Notes: a model not told the origin generated them from the sequence alone. Shown: positions 46,211 to 58,736, numbered from the stretch's first letter. The stretch is 64,000 nucleotides of DNA from Rhexocercosporidium sp. MPI-PUGE-AT-0058 (GCA_020746875.1 JAGTJL010000014.1:558001-622000); one strand, 5' to 3'. Numbers and translations are program-made.

Positions 46211-47892
46211 ATGGTGCAACATAGGCAGAAGGAACGAGAAGGCATTTCGTATCCGGATTATGTACGCCGCTTGGCGACGGCCTCTCCTATGTACACAGCC
46301 TTGCACAACTTTCTGCAAGATAAGACACATAGCTCGCAAAGCCCAGTCAAGGCTACTGTCGCCGTTATACCTCCAACTTCGCTGGACAAGTCGTCTTCGT
46401 CACTTCGATTTAAAGAATGTAGCGGAACTGTGGAACTCAGCGAAGAACTCGAACTTTCCAAATCAACAGAAGGCACTTGCCGTCTCTTCATCGTCGAGAA
46501 TGTCTGCGCTCAAACCATAACTCTCTTGGGAGAGCACTTCAAAATTGATCCTCAGTTCTTTGCTGATCATGTGAGTAATGAGCCGTGGTATCGGATCGAG
46601 AACGTTGCAGAGAGGCTTCCGCCATTGCCGAGTAGTCAGAAACTGCATGCCTTTTTGCAGTTGAGGTATATTGAGACCAGAACTCTATGGAGCATTGGTA
46701 CTATGAGTGATGATGCGGATTGTGGGGAAGGAGGTGTGGAGCCTGTTCATAGTGAGAGGGTGAATGCGCCTGATCTGGAAGCTGCGCCGGATTCAACTTC
46801 GGATACAAGGAGCTACATGCTCCCTGACAGGATTACGACGAGGATTCCGAGAAAAGCAGGGAAATTGATTCCAAGGGTTAGGAAGGATAAGGAGTTTGAG
46901 CCACTGTTGTGCACTAGGCAAGCAGTAACAGTATGGTTTGAGAAAGTGGATGCGGGGATGAAAGGTTGGAATGGTAGGCTCTTTCAATAGAATGTGATGA
47001 GATTGCAGTGTATTGACAAATTACAGGTATCGTGCTACTGGATCCTCCGTTCCAGCTGCCTGGAGGAGACCAGTATTGCATGCCGACGGGATACCGAAGT
47101 TTTGCTCGTCGACCCAGTTTACTTGACAATTCCGATGATCTGACATTACCGACATCAAATCGAGAAGCATTTGCTCGTCAGCTCAAGCAGCGATATATGC
47201 ATGTCCCAGAACTTCTCGAAGTTGCAAGACAGGATAGCTTCCTCTTCTTAACCGATTTGTACCGACTTATCGCCTCCAATTGGGTCGTCATCAACGAGTA
47301 CGTTAATCGGGAACTTGCAACAATCGAGTATATCCTCGAGAAAGAAGAGCCCGGGTTTCAAGAACTTGAGATCTTCCTAAAAGATCTTTACATCTATCGT
47401 CGGCGACTGGTGAAATACCACGAACTCATAACCGAAGCGAAAGATCATTGTAATAAACGAGGCCAACTCAGCTGGGCTCGAGACTTGACTTCCGGCCTTG
47501 CTATAGAGTATGCCAGTGAGACGGAAGGCGACTTCACCTATTTGCAAGGAAAGACACAAGGAACAACCCAACGAATCGAGAAGAACATCAGCTTGTTAGC
47601 ATCCCTTGTCCCAATCGAAGCTGGGAAGCAATCCCTAGTCGACAGCCATGGGATTGCAAAACTCACGCTTCTTGCGATTATATTCGTTCCTTTTGCAACC
47701 ATTGCATCCATCCTTGGCATGGAAGGGGAATTTTCTCCCAGTGGCAAGTACTTCTGGGTGTTTTGGATTGTGGCGCTGCTGCTGAGCGGCGTGATCTTTG
47801 GTATCTCGGCGTTGGATGGGGGATTTGCGAGTAAAGTGCTTGTATCGGTGTTGATGCGTTGTCCCTTGATGAGTAGAATTAGAAAGATGTGA
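46211..47892 (+). CDS. CorA-like two-TM transporter
   Basis: Two exons, 46211-46973 and 47027-47892, give 542 aa. The join (AAT G/GTAGGC..ACAG/GT) produces WNGIVLLDPPF. A long N-terminal cytoplasmic domain with alpha-helical segments (DLYRLIASNWVVINEYVNRE, LKDLYIYRRRLVKYHELI) precedes two C-terminal helices (LTLLAIIFVPFATIASILGM and YFWVFWIVALLLSGVIFGI). This matches the CorA/ZntB-like fold. The signature loop GMN of CorA magnesium channels is GME here (residues 485-487), as in divergent fungal members whose transport substrate is unknown. The first ATG is used; the ATG at 46289 is an alternative. Confidence 0.88.
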
Positions 47893-48039
47893 GCGAGAAC
47901 ATCTAATAGCAACTACTTAATACAGAATGGTCTGTAACTTGGTCGCTCAGAATTTGAGAGAATGTCAACATCCTAGTGATGACGGTATAGTATTAACAGC
48001 GATTTATACTCGACAGTAACAGAATCTTAGATTCAGAGA

Positions 48040-49095
48040 TTTATATTCTCGTGTTATATAAAGATATTAGGATCAAATTTCGTAAATTAAAGCTAGACTT
48101 ACTTACCGGAAGCAAATCGCGCCTTTGTCTTCGAGTCTCCGCTCGAATGTCTGCTCGAATTGGAAAACATCGGTTATTCTCGAGATTAATCGATTCGAAT
48201 GTCTTTACCGTCAAATCCCCTTCATTAGTGACGAGCTCTGTTCTGCCTATCTCCGGAGAAAGCTCCCTTTCAGACATCTCGTTAGGGATGGACACCACAA
48301 GCTGCTTGTTAACCTCCATACTATCCCAGGAACCAGGAGGATGGTGTTCGACCCATGACAGTGGCTGATATTCTTGGGACTAGCAAATTGGGCGAGCTGT
48401 CAAACCGTGATATTCTCTTTCTTATATACTTCTTCGCCACTCGTTCTACTTCGGACGGATCAGAGAGATCCATTAGAAGGCTATGATTGGTTCTCTAGAC
48501 GTCTCACTCGCGAATCAAGAACTCAATGTGTACTGTATGGGCAGTAGGTATTCTCTGCAGCTGTCTGTCCGGAGCCTGATGGTCCTGTTGCTTGTCACCA
48601 TTGATATCAACATTACTTGTACCAATTAGCTCCTCGTAGGAGTGAACAAGTGCTCTCAAATACTTGGTAGCATGGCCTCTAGAAGTGCTAGTAAACCCAT
48701 CCGCTATGATACTCTCAAGATCGAAGTGCGCGTCTGGCCTTTGATTTCTCTCGGTTTGCCGTGACGAATCAATATCCTCTCGCATATTGTTGCGGTCATG
48801 CAGTGATTCCTGCTTCTCTGGTCTGTTCGGCCACGAAAATTGTAGCTCTATCCTCTCCTGGTCCACCCCGGCCCGTATCGCGTGCTCCCCACCCATCGTG
48901 CACATCCGCTCGTATTCTAGATGGCCATGTATCCTGTGTGCTCGGATCGCCCTTTTTGAGGCCTTGGGTAATATATCAACGAAGGAGGTGAAGTGTCGTA
49001 CATCTGTGTTCTGCAGGATTTGCCGGCGCTTGGTATTGTAGGACGGACAACCGGGGAGAGGTAGAAGCCAGGAGGGCTCTTGATTATGAGGTATG
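48040..49095 (-). pseudogene. Coding relic, two protein-like segments
   Basis: A minus-strand frame open from about 49095 to a TGA at 48504 reads as protein (for example FVDILPKASKRAIRAHRI, HLEYERMCTMGGEHAIRAG, YLRALVHSYEELIG) but its only ATGs are internal (48905). A second protein-like segment (about 48360-48060, EHHPPGSWDSMEVNKQLVV, then RADIRAETRRQRRDLLP with a GTAAGT after it) lies in another frame with no intron that restores phase. Together these look like a decayed multi-exon gene; a misread of a living gene cannot be excluded. No family recognised. Confidence 0.35.
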
Positions 49096-50381
49096 ATACA
49101 AGAGAGCTCTATTTAAGGGAAGCCAGAACCTTAGCGCCTTCGGCCAATCCACGATATCCCCCCTCAGTGTGCGGCTACTTTGCCAATGGCATATCGCCGC
49201 CAAGTTTTTTCGGGATTTCGGCTGTACCTCTCAGCCACTTTGGCGTCCCAGAAATTGAGTTTAAAAATTCTAACCACGGTATTTCGGCGAGAACGTGGGT
49301 TCGACACTAACTATTTCTATGGGGGCCCTACAGACTCTACGAGCGCTGTAAAGCTTTATATATAAAGGCTACCTACCACTGTAAAGTAGCAAGGCAATTC
49401 AAATCCACCACCCAAAACCAACACGGACAACAAATACGCCCACCAACTTCCATTTCCGTGTCTAGACCTGACCATTCGCTGCCATAATCTGAGCTGGAAT
49501 CCTGAGTCCTGAGTAAGTTGATAGTTCAGCTGGATAATACTTAGGGAACTCGCTTCTGGCTCCCTCAAGAATCTAAATAAAACATAATATCGCTGATTCC
49601 GTTGCCTACACCACACTTCATATATTTGACCCATTCAAGTTGTCCTACTGTATCCGTGCTCACTCCTCTAGTCACATTTTATCAAGGATCCCCACTGAGA
49701 TGCAGTGGAGTGCTTTGCCATGTAATACCTGTATATTTTGAGTTGGGTGAACTTGATCTCGTAACTTGCACAAGGGGAGCGCGTAGCCACCACCATCGCC
49801 CTAGTCTACAAAACCTTGTATTAAGTCGCGGCTCCAGTCAGCAGCCAACAAAGAATTGGAAGACCAACTAGGTCTATTCCTCAATTAGATGGGCATATAT
49901 GCCTGGAGTATCGCCCTATGTTGGCCGTGGGTAAAACAGAGGCATTTTCGGAAAAGAAAGAACCTATCAATTCGCAGCAAGGTAATCTTAATTGAGTAGT
50001 TCCTTCAATATCTCTGGCAAATATCCCTGTTCCTCAGCCAAATTCCCTTACTCAAAGATATGAATGTGTCTTGATTAACTTGAACATGTCACGTGGAAAA
50101 TATTTACACTGCCACGATGAAAAGAGTACAGTTGCCTTACTTTTTGCGCTCGGTGAGGGAAAGGGAAAGAGGCTTTTGGGTTTCTGACAGTATTTATCTC
50201 GATTCGGGAACGAGGGGAATTTCTGAGGTGACTTCGATGAAGAGGATTTCTCTCGAGGATGAGGAACGAGGGGCTGAAGATGTAATAAGAACACCTGTAC
50301 GTACGAACGAATCTACGAGGATGTCACTGCTGCACGCGATATATCGTTTTGATGAATTTGCAAAACATCCCGCGCTCCAGA
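49096..50381. other. Intergenic, no supported gene
   Basis: Short ORFs only. A TATA-rich tract at 49353-49368 and an AT-rich stretch at about 49990-50110 precede the convergent 3' end of the T5orf172 gene. Confidence 0.4.
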
Positions 50382-52454
50382 CTAACAGAACTTAAAGCAT
50401 ATGAATACATACAAGCTCAGGACAGACAGGACCTGCACCACGTTCATCCAGTTCATCCCGGACGTCCCCAAATAAATGAATGAAGCAAGCACGAAGACCG
50501 ATGCTGGAGTGCCCACAAGCTTCTGCAGCAGCGGCAGAACTATTCCCAACCATTTGATGAGTTCATACAAGAGATACCGAAATGTATCAAGTCGTCCAAA
50601 CTGCCGCCAAGCCTCCCACTCTGCTTCTGTTCCTTTCAGCCACTTTGTCCCCATGTCATACTTCCAGACCCAGCGAGAAAGGAGGGTTGTATCCTCCTTG
50701 TATGGTTCCTGGTGGATCATCCAGTTGCGCCACTTATTCACCACTTCCAGGGCCTTGGTTTCGGAGATCTCGAACCACTCCCCATGCTCCGTGGGTCGCA
50801 CGTCCAGCTCCGTTTCTCCAGTCCCCTTTTCTCTTTCTGCCATTGTAAATCTATGCTGCTTTTTGCATCTATTGCAGCAGAACTTCCTTCGTTCATTGTA
50901 TAGCTCCGCATGCACGATCTGCTCTACAATCCTACAGAACCTGAAGGCTGTATCGTTCATGTCCGTAACTTGGATAGCTTCGAACTTGCAACTTTTGACC
51001 CATTCCTTCTTGCGAGTTTCTGGTGCCTTGACGGTTGAGCCGATTTTGACGTGTCCTGGATATTCATCGGATTTGAAGATGTATACGTAGCCGTGTATCA
51101 AAGTCGATGGTGCGGCGGGTTTAGATTTTTGGCGCCGAATGAGACGGAGAATTTCATTCTTCAAATCATTTTCGTTCTTTTTTTCCAGATGCATGTGTTC
51201 GAGTTTTGGGGACTTGGGTATTTCATCTGGATGCAGATCTCGGGTTCTCTGGGGAAGCTCGGCGAGAGGCTCGGAGGAAGAGTTTTGGAGACCATCTTCT
51301 GAGGAGCTGATGCATTTATTGGTAAATGCTCCAGGCACTGGTTCGTCAACCCCGGGGCTAGAAAATTCAATGAGTGAAAGTGAGGAACGTTCTGCTACAA
51401 CTGAACCAGTTGAATGACGCCGAGAGCTACAACGTGTCGGAGTCGGACGGGCTGTCGCAACTACTTCGTACCTTTGTGTCGGCGAGGTATTTTTTGCACT
51501 TGTGGAATCAATTGGCGTATCTTGTACGATGGTGTTGTTTTTGGTGTGAGAGGCAGAAGCGGATGCTGAGCGTTTGTGGGATGCTCGAGGAGCTGATAAA
51601 GTGACTTTCTGTCGATGTTGAACAGGGTGAGGTAGATTTTGAGCAATCGTGGTGCTGGTGCTATCTGCATCCACTTCTTTGACTTCACAGTCGATTTGGG
51701 TAATAAGAAGAGAGGGGATCTTTGCATTACTCCTCTCGCTGGATTGTGGAGTGTTTCTTGCCCCCGCAAGGCTGAGAAATTGCTGTGGCGTCGGTTCCGC
51801 CGATAGCGCTTCTTCTGTCCAAGAGGTGTTTCTGTGTTTGTTTTTGCGATTTGACACGCCATACTTTATCGGTGACTGAGAGTATTCATTGTATCCTTGC
51901 ACACATGGACGACTCTCATTCTTTAATTGTGGTCTTCCGGCCCGAGTTGGTGATTTATCAAGGCATAGTGAGCCTCTGGTACTGGAGACTTGCTCGTCGT
52001 CTTCAACGCTGAGGTTCTTCACTCCCTCAACCAGCAACTCATAATCAGAAATGGACACATATTGGGAGGTCGGCTTCGGCTTCGCTGTCGAAGATTTTGC
52101 AGGAGCAGGCGTAGCTGACAGAGTATTGCTTGAATCCAAACATCTCTCCACGAAGGAACTGGGCGATAATTTCCCATCACTTGAGAGTCCCAGCCTAGCA
52201 GCATTGCTCAAGTCGGCTGTCTTGGATACTGGAGAAGTAAGCGGTGTCCCAGTTGTCGTCAAGCCTTTGTCAAAAAGTCCGGAAGTTGTCGAGGATGAAC
52301 TTGAGCTCGATGTCGAAGGTGCTGTGGCACAATGTTGACGAAATGGGGTTTTGAGAGGCGGTATATCGAATGATCTGCGATGCATACCAAAGGAATGGGT
52401 AGTGGGGCTTTGTCCTCCGTTGCTTTCGGAATCGACTCGGGATGTCCGGAACAT
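50382..52454 (-). CDS. T5orf172-domain protein with C-terminal transmembrane segments
   Basis: A single exon of 690 aa from the first ATG (52454); the frame extends 28 codons upstream but only to a TTG. Residues 1-440 are Ser/Thr/Pro-rich and disordered. Residues about 450-570 carry HGYVYIFKSDEYPGHVKIG followed by Arg, Trp and Cys residues (FCRIVEQIVHAELYNERRKF, CCNRCKKQH), the pattern of the T5orf172/GIY-YIG-related domain found in fungi and phages. The last 55 residues contain two hydrophobic helices (WLGIVLPLLQKLV and VQVLSVLSLYVFICF), so the protein is probably tail-anchored with the domain in the cytosol or nucleoplasm. GIY-YIG relatives are nucleases, but T5orf172 proteins are often only described as DNA-binding; activity is not shown. 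Confidence 0.87.
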   Translation of the reverse strand: MFRTSRVDSESNGGQSPTTHSFGMHRRSFDIPPLKTPFRQHCATAPSTSSSSSSSTTSGLFDKGLTTTGTPLTSPVSKTADLSNAARLGLSSDGKLSPSSFVERCLDSSNTLSATPAPAKSSTAKPKPTSQYVSISDYELLVEGVKNLSVEDDEQVSSTRGSLCLDKSPTRAGRPQLKNESRPCVQGYNEYSQSPIKYGVSNRKNKHRNTSWTEEALSAEPTPQQFLSLAGARNTPQSSERSNAKIPSLLITQIDCEVKEVDADSTSTTIAQNLPHPVQHRQKVTLSAPRASHKRSASASASHTKNNTIVQDTPIDSTSAKNTSPTQRYEVVATARPTPTRCSSRRHSTGSVVAERSSLSLIEFSSPGVDEPVPGAFTNKCISSSEDGLQNSSSEPLAELPQRTRDLHPDEIPKSPKLEHMHLEKKNENDLKNEILRLIRRQKSKPAAPSTLIHGYVYIFKSDEYPGHVKIGSTVKAPETRKKEWVKSCKFEAIQVTDMNDTAFRFCRIVEQIVHAELYNERRKFCCNRCKKQHRFTMAEREKGTGETELDVRPTEHGEWFEISETKALEVVNKWRNWMIHQEPYKEDTTLLSRWVWKYDMGTKWLKGTEAEWEAWRQFGRLDTFRYLLYELIKWLGIVLPLLQKLVGTPASVFVLASFIYLGTSGMNWMNVVQVLSVLSLYVFICFKFC

Positions 52455-55400
52455 GGTGGTTGTGCTTCGGGGAGGCAGAAGGTTAAAATGTTTTGTGTTT
52501 CCGTTGAACTTGGCGAAAGATTGCTTTTCGAAGAACAAAAACGCGGAATCATGTCTAATTTATGTAGGGCGCTACGACCGCTATCTTTCGTGCATACCAT
52601 GAATTAAGGAGGCCGGAGGCTGGGGGAGGCTGTAGCTGCCTGGGCATTGGTGTTGGTGTTGGTGTTGGTGTTGTTGTTGGTTTTGGTGTTGGTGGCTGAC
52701 TTCCCGCTGTCATTACTGGTCAGTCGATTCAAAGCAAAACCTTGAGGAGACGTCGACAAGGCAAGTGCAGGAACTCGTCACAGCCCTGGGACCTCCGGTG
52801 CATCGAAGATAGGTGATTGACCACTGGGAAGACAATCCCTCAGCCACTCGCCGAAAACCCTGAGAATGTCTTGCATCCCAGATTCCCCGCTGCCCAGTAT
52901 TGCGCAACCTCGTTTCGCTAATTATCCTGGCTAGGTACTTTCGTACTTACGTACTGCGTCAATCTGTCAATCTGTCACCTATGTCGAAATATCGGAGCCA
53001 AGAGCCGGGCCAGGTGCTCTTTTGAGGGGGGGGGCGCACTGAAATACTTAGCTCTATTGCGTCTTCACTTTCTGCGACGCAACAGGTTCGTCCCGACAGA
53101 GTATAGGTATGTTATCAATCCTCCATTTCTTTTAAACTTGTATTCACTCGACATTGTCGTACCGCTTTAAAGTAATTCACCTAGAGATATCTAATACCCC
53201 GAGAATATTTCACTGTTGTATTCTTCTCATGTGCATCTTTTGCTTACTAGATGTTGAACGAGACTGGCAGCTCGCCGGTCTACGGCTCGCTTTCTGTAAC
53301 TTGCTTCCCGTCCGAATCCAACAGAACCGCTCTTGCTCACCGAGCTACCCCCCTGCGGCTCAGCCCGTCAGCTTTCTGGGTTCCTGCATAACACCCCGCG
53401 GCGCAGGATCGACTGGACATACGTAGATTGCTTGCTGGGAATAGAAGGTGTCACAACGGAAAGAATATTGAAACGCCCCAATTCCCCCCAAACCTTTTCT
53501 TCAACCGTGAACTGTTTCTGAGAGGGAAATGCAACCGATTTTGGGGGGGTCGAGGGGGTTAGTTGTTTGGAATCCCTGGCAGCTGACTTCATCCCCCTAA
53601 ACACAGTCCTTCAGAAGTGACGACTCCCGCACTGCAGAGTCGAACAGTAAGCAAATCGCAAATACGGAGAGAAGGAACGCAATTGAGGCGAGGGTGGCTA
53701 GCATTTGAAATGAGCGGTACTTGATTTCAAAGCAAGAGCAGGTGATCATAGCACACCTGCTTGTTTGCCTAGTCTTTAGGTGTGAGGGTAGTGATCGAAG
53801 GTATTGGTGTCGCGTACGAGTGGCCTTTTCGTGTAGGGAGGATGGAAATCAGGACATGATTGATTGTTAACAATGGATATGGGTTATAGATGATTAAGAT
53901 TGAGAGGTGATCTCGGGGTTGGAAGATATGGTGGGTGGGTGGATGATGTTGTTCATTTGAGATGGCGGTGAATTTGATCGAGCCACAGTTACGAGCAGTA
54001 GGTGTAGCTGCTAAAGTCTATGGCGTTATGTGAGGAACTCACTTCTAGGATGGTGATTGTGTAGTTGAGGTTATTCAGGGGTGTGTTTTCGAAAGAATAG
54101 AGGTGTAGAGAAGGGAGAGCTGGTTGTGATCAACCCCCCTTGATTACGTGAGCGAGGTTAGGTTGGAATTGTACTTGAAATATGATTGCAATATGATATT
54201 TGAGACTTCCTAAGATTATAAGTAATGTCCGAATTTGAGTTAGAGCCTATTTACAGGCGAAATTTAACCGACCTGAGCCAAATTCGAGCTGGTATCTATT
54301 AGACTCGAGTAGTCTTGCTGAGTTTCAGTCATAAGCCGTACTTTATAATACATGCTTCATACATTGTGCTTAAAACCATGAGATTGCATTTCAGTGCTCT
54401 CTATAAATAATTCAAACGATGAGTCCACTATTGTGACCCTGATGGACGAAGATGATTGATTCCCTGCTTTTGTTTTTCGGATTAAAACTGTGACTACTTT
54501 CACTTACCTCCGACCCTCGGGCGAACTTTCTTGATCTTTCTCATTATGTTAATGAAAGAATAAGATTGAATGCTTTCATGTCATGTCATTAATAGTATCT
54601 TTATAACAATTTTATGTTTGACCCGGACTTCTCAAGTGACACGAGTATTATCGGAAGTTTAGCGAGATATAGTATGTAGGTCTGATCAAGCTTTCTCATA
54701 ACATCGATGAAACGAATGGATTCAAATTGACAGAAGAAAGCCATATAGCGTGTGAAGTGACTGGGTTGTGGTTTTTCCCTTTCAAATTTCCGCCAAAGTA
54801 GGGTCGACCTCCTCGTCACTTCCTTCCCTCACTTCTCTCTTTCCACAGAACCTTCATACCATTTCAACCATCTCAATTCATGACCCCCATTATTGGCTAG
54901 CATCACGAATACTGTCTTTGGTTGTTCTTCTGTCCATCTTCTTTATCTGTTCACCCCCGCTTCCTGGCGTTCTTCATTGGTGTCAATTCCACCTGCATCC
55001 CTCGAGTTCTTCTACCGAAAGACGCCTTGGTGTTCGAATGTTATACACGCCGCGTATTCGCTAGTCATGGTTAGTTGATATCCTTGGAAGCAGTCAAAGA
55101 GGTGAAGATACCTGTATTTCGTACCGACCGATGCCGAACCTGATCCGTAGTAGGGTCACCAACTTCATGTGATTTACATTTTTTGCGGCCAATATTTGAA
55201 CTTCCCGGTCAATATCCCGTTGCTCAGCCTCACAACACCCTGGCGGGTTTCCACAGCCGCTCACCGAAATGCATTTAAATGGACTGCGACGCTGGATATG
55301 ACCAAAATCTGCCTTCGCTAAGGATAGTCAGGCTCTCAAAAGTTCTTTCTGCTCCTTAAGTCAGGGACTTCTCTCACAGATGCAGTCATGAGCCCCAGAA

Positions 55401-55618
55401 CATTGCTCTACACCGATTGCACACGATGCAGCCTGATCATGAACCAAGAGCCTCAGATGTCAAGCTTGAATTTTTAATAGCTGAATTGAATGGTGAGGCT
55501 TCCGGCCAGTGGAACGATATCATGAAGTGAAAAGGGTGTGCGCAACGGCGCCTGGTGAGTTTGACGAGGCACATGGGGTGCATACAAGTAACAGGATATT
55601 GCGCTTGGGTTGCGGCTC
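52455..55618. other. 3.2 kb gene-poor region
   Basis: Promoter of the T5orf172 gene on the left. A minus-strand ORF with an internal ATG at about 53592 (MKSAARDSKQLTPSTPPKS..) to about 53460 is mildly protein-like and ends before GTTGTG; it is too short to call. The rest, AT-rich from about 54170 to 54760, shows no coding signal. Confidence 0.4.
52647..52695. repeat. (GGTGTT)n hexanucleotide repeat
   Basis: About eight imperfect GGTGTT units lie upstream of the T5orf172 gene. A nearby G(9) run sits at 53026-53034. Confidence 0.85.
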
Positions 55619-58230
55619 ATGCTATTGATTTCAATGTTGGAAACACGTATAAAAAATATTGTAGGAAAGTTGTTTGATATTCTGCTCCTTGGTAGACTTC
55701 TCGTCTATTCATTTTGTCGTCTTTTGCCATACATTCTGCACCCTCTCGGAAAAATGCTATCGGAGGGTGAGTATCCTACTCCGAGTATCGTTATACGCGG
55801 ACCCGATGACAGCACTACAAGTAAGCCAATCGGTCGCTCCGAAGCCGAGGAAAGCCTAGGTTCGAGCGAGATCCACGACGACGACAACACACCATCAGCA
55901 ACTTCGGCGGAGAACACTCCCGAGTCGACTCCATCTAAGGACAGAAGTGGATCCGCTCAACGGCAACTGAAACCTATGCATGCTGTGAGAAGCAGGAAAC
56001 ATGAAGACAGCAGAGCTGTGAGACAAACTCGGCGAAACCTTGGACGTGATTTTAGCAGAAGTGATCCGAAGGGATAATACTACAGAGCCAATCCACTACT
56101 CCAACTCCGAATCTGATTCGTGGTCTTCAAGTTGCAGTTATGGCTCGGACTCGGACGCAGAGCAACTTCCTCGATCAAGTAAAACCAGGATGGCCTCCTA
56201 AGAGGACAAATCGGGTTGGCAGGCGAGCAAAATGCGAGCGGTGATCTCAATACCGATCCATTTTTTGAAGGAATCGTAAATCATTCCCCTTCAAGTATCT
56301 TTGGGCAGTCATTAACACTTCTTCTTGCAGAATAGCGATCCAACGAAGCCCAGTGCCGCTGAAGTTGCGCCCTTCCGAGGAGACGGTGGTATCCCTAGTA
56401 TTTGAAAGGACCCCGGGAAAGTGGAATTCCGAAGTGAGATTACCGATTTTAGAGAGTCTCTGTACGCCAAAGTAGGAAAATCTAGGTCTCGAAATTCGTC
56501 ATTTTCAGTTACATCTCCCGTTAGTAGACGGCGACGTTCCAAGAAGCCCGTAGGAACCCTTCAGGATCGTCTTTTCCAGACCCTTGTTCCAACTCACGAG
56601 GGTAAGGAAGAGTTTTCCCTAGGAAAATTCTTTCTACCATTGTGAATCGCAAGTGTGTATACAAAGAACTCTCGAAGCACCTTACCGACGTCCACAGCAA
56701 GGAAACGATTGCGGATTATGCCAGTAAGATCTGCGGAATAGACTACGGAGAGAATAGATCCAGAAAAATCACCTGTTTTCGAAAAATATTTGTGATCCTA
56801 GTGCTCATTGAAAGAACCTGCGATCGCTAAGTTTATTGAAATTGGCCTTTCCGACAGCGACCTGCCGCTTGTTCTGGCCAAGAGAATGGATTCGAAAGGC
56901 TCGAAAGAGCTCAGACTCAGTCGTAATCCAGAGAAACACTTAAACTGTTTCAGCAAGCAATGGAAGCAGCTTCATTTTTAGAAGTTTTGAATCCTACCAA
57001 TGGACAACACTTTCTCCCTTTTTCGCTAAAGGGGGGCACAAACAGGTCGAGCATTACCCACTGCAAGACCGGGCAATCTTGCCATTCATCTCATCCAACC
57101 CGATGGAAGCCGTAGTGGCAAGGCGCTGGCTTTTGAAGGTGGATTCTCAAGTGTGTCCAAGATTGACATACATCTTGATCATCACAACTTCCATAGCTAC
57201 TGCGAAAGGGTAAGCCGCATGCCTTCTACGCAAGCTCCGGAAATTACTAAATATCAATACCAGCACAAGAACAAGAGTTTTGCAGTAAAATGCCTCCATT
57301 CCCGAGACAAGAAACAGTTCAAGAAGGAAGTTGAAATGCCCAGACGATTCAGCGACCCATATGTACCCACCAACAAACATCTGGTATCTCTCTTAGCTAC
57401 GTATCAACAATTCGGCGCCTACTTCTTGATATTCCACTGGGCCGATGCAGATTTGCGGAGATACTGGATGGAGGTGAATCCGACTCCAACCATGGACCGA
57501 GACACCGTGCTATGGGTACTTCAACAGTGTAGAGGCATCGTAGAAGTGGTCGTGGCGATTCACCAGTACAAAAGTTCGAAACTTCGGCCACAGCCGAAGG
57601 ATGAGGCATTCGGTCATCATGGTGACAAAAAACCGGAAAATGTCCTTTGGTTTCCAGATCAATATCACGCGAAAACCAAACAAGGAACGCTGAAGCTCTC
57701 TGACTTCGGACTTGCGGAAATGAGCGTACATCATATGAGGTCTATGTAGCCGAAGTCCAACTCTGCGACGTCTCGCTCTTATCAGGTACCGGAAGTGGAA
57801 ATAGAAGGGACGGGTGCCATTGGTCGTTCTTATGACATGTGGACGCTTGGATGTCTGTATCTCGAATTCATCACCTGGCTGATGGCTGGCTGGGACTTGG
57901 TCAACTCCTTTAACTTCAACAGAATACCAGAGGATTTTGTGCTTGGCCAGGACTGCACAACCTTTTATGTGTTGAAACTAGAGATTCTACGCAAGAAGTG
58001 GAAATAGAGAGCGGAAATAAGGCCCTCGGTCTCGAATGTGAGTCAATAATTACATATACCTATGTATTTGGACACCACTGACCCTGAGTTCTAGTTTATC
58101 AGTCAACTTCTCGCCGACGAGTCATGCACCGAGTTCCTTCGCGACTTCATAGAGATGGTTCGGGATTATTTACTCGTTATCAAGACAACTGACCCCAAAA
58201 ACGAGACCGGGCTACCTGTCAAGAGGTGCT
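55619..58230 (+). pseudogene. Broken fungal serine/threonine kinase-like gene
   Basis: Protein-like segments follow in order but in shifting frames: a Ser/Glu-rich N-terminus (55619-56076, stop), a continuation in another frame (IHYSNSESDSWSSSCSYG), a middle domain (about 56650-57090, KITCFRKIFVILVLIERTCD and then frame-shifted text), then the kinase domain (57153-58007). The kinase retains FAVKCLHSRDKK with the N-lobe Lys, HGDKKPENVLWF with the catalytic Asp, and LSDFGLAE. A TAG at 57747-57749 cuts the frame just after DFG, and the same frame resumes with IGRSYDMWTLGCLYLEFITW up to another TAG at 58005. The layout matches a large fungal kinase family common in Leotiomycetes (from memory). 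Several frameshifts plus in-frame stops make it a pseudogene. Confidence 0.8.
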
Positions 58231-58736
58231 GACGAGACTCGGGAATATGCTGTATAAATGTGAGCATATTGTCGGCTACTGATACAAAGCTACCTCATCG
58301 CCTGAGCGCCACGAATGAGATAATTGAGAATGAGAATGATGTTCGAAATATACTTGGATCGACTTTATGGACTTATGGGAAGCAACCTGGACTTGTAGGT
58401 CACGCTGGTCAATTCTAAGGACATCTTGGGAAGGATCAAGGCAACGCTTGGTTGGTTATCCTTCCCACCAAGTTCACAACGACCACTGTTTACCCCAGTC
58501 AAAATTTTTTTGATAATTGGGTGACGGTATCTCAGGCCGGCTAAATTACCTTGCTGCAGGCATTGCATGTCGATGACCATGCAAGTGCCTCGAAGAAGAG
58601 GCTGGCCCTCTGCAGGCTTCTCAGCCGCAAGCCACATTTGTTTGCTCCTGGGGTGATTTTGGGGGGCTCGGAACATCTGTATTTCTAAGTGAACTAAAGG
58701 AAGTTACTAGCCGCAATCTCAGCCAATCTGCTGATG

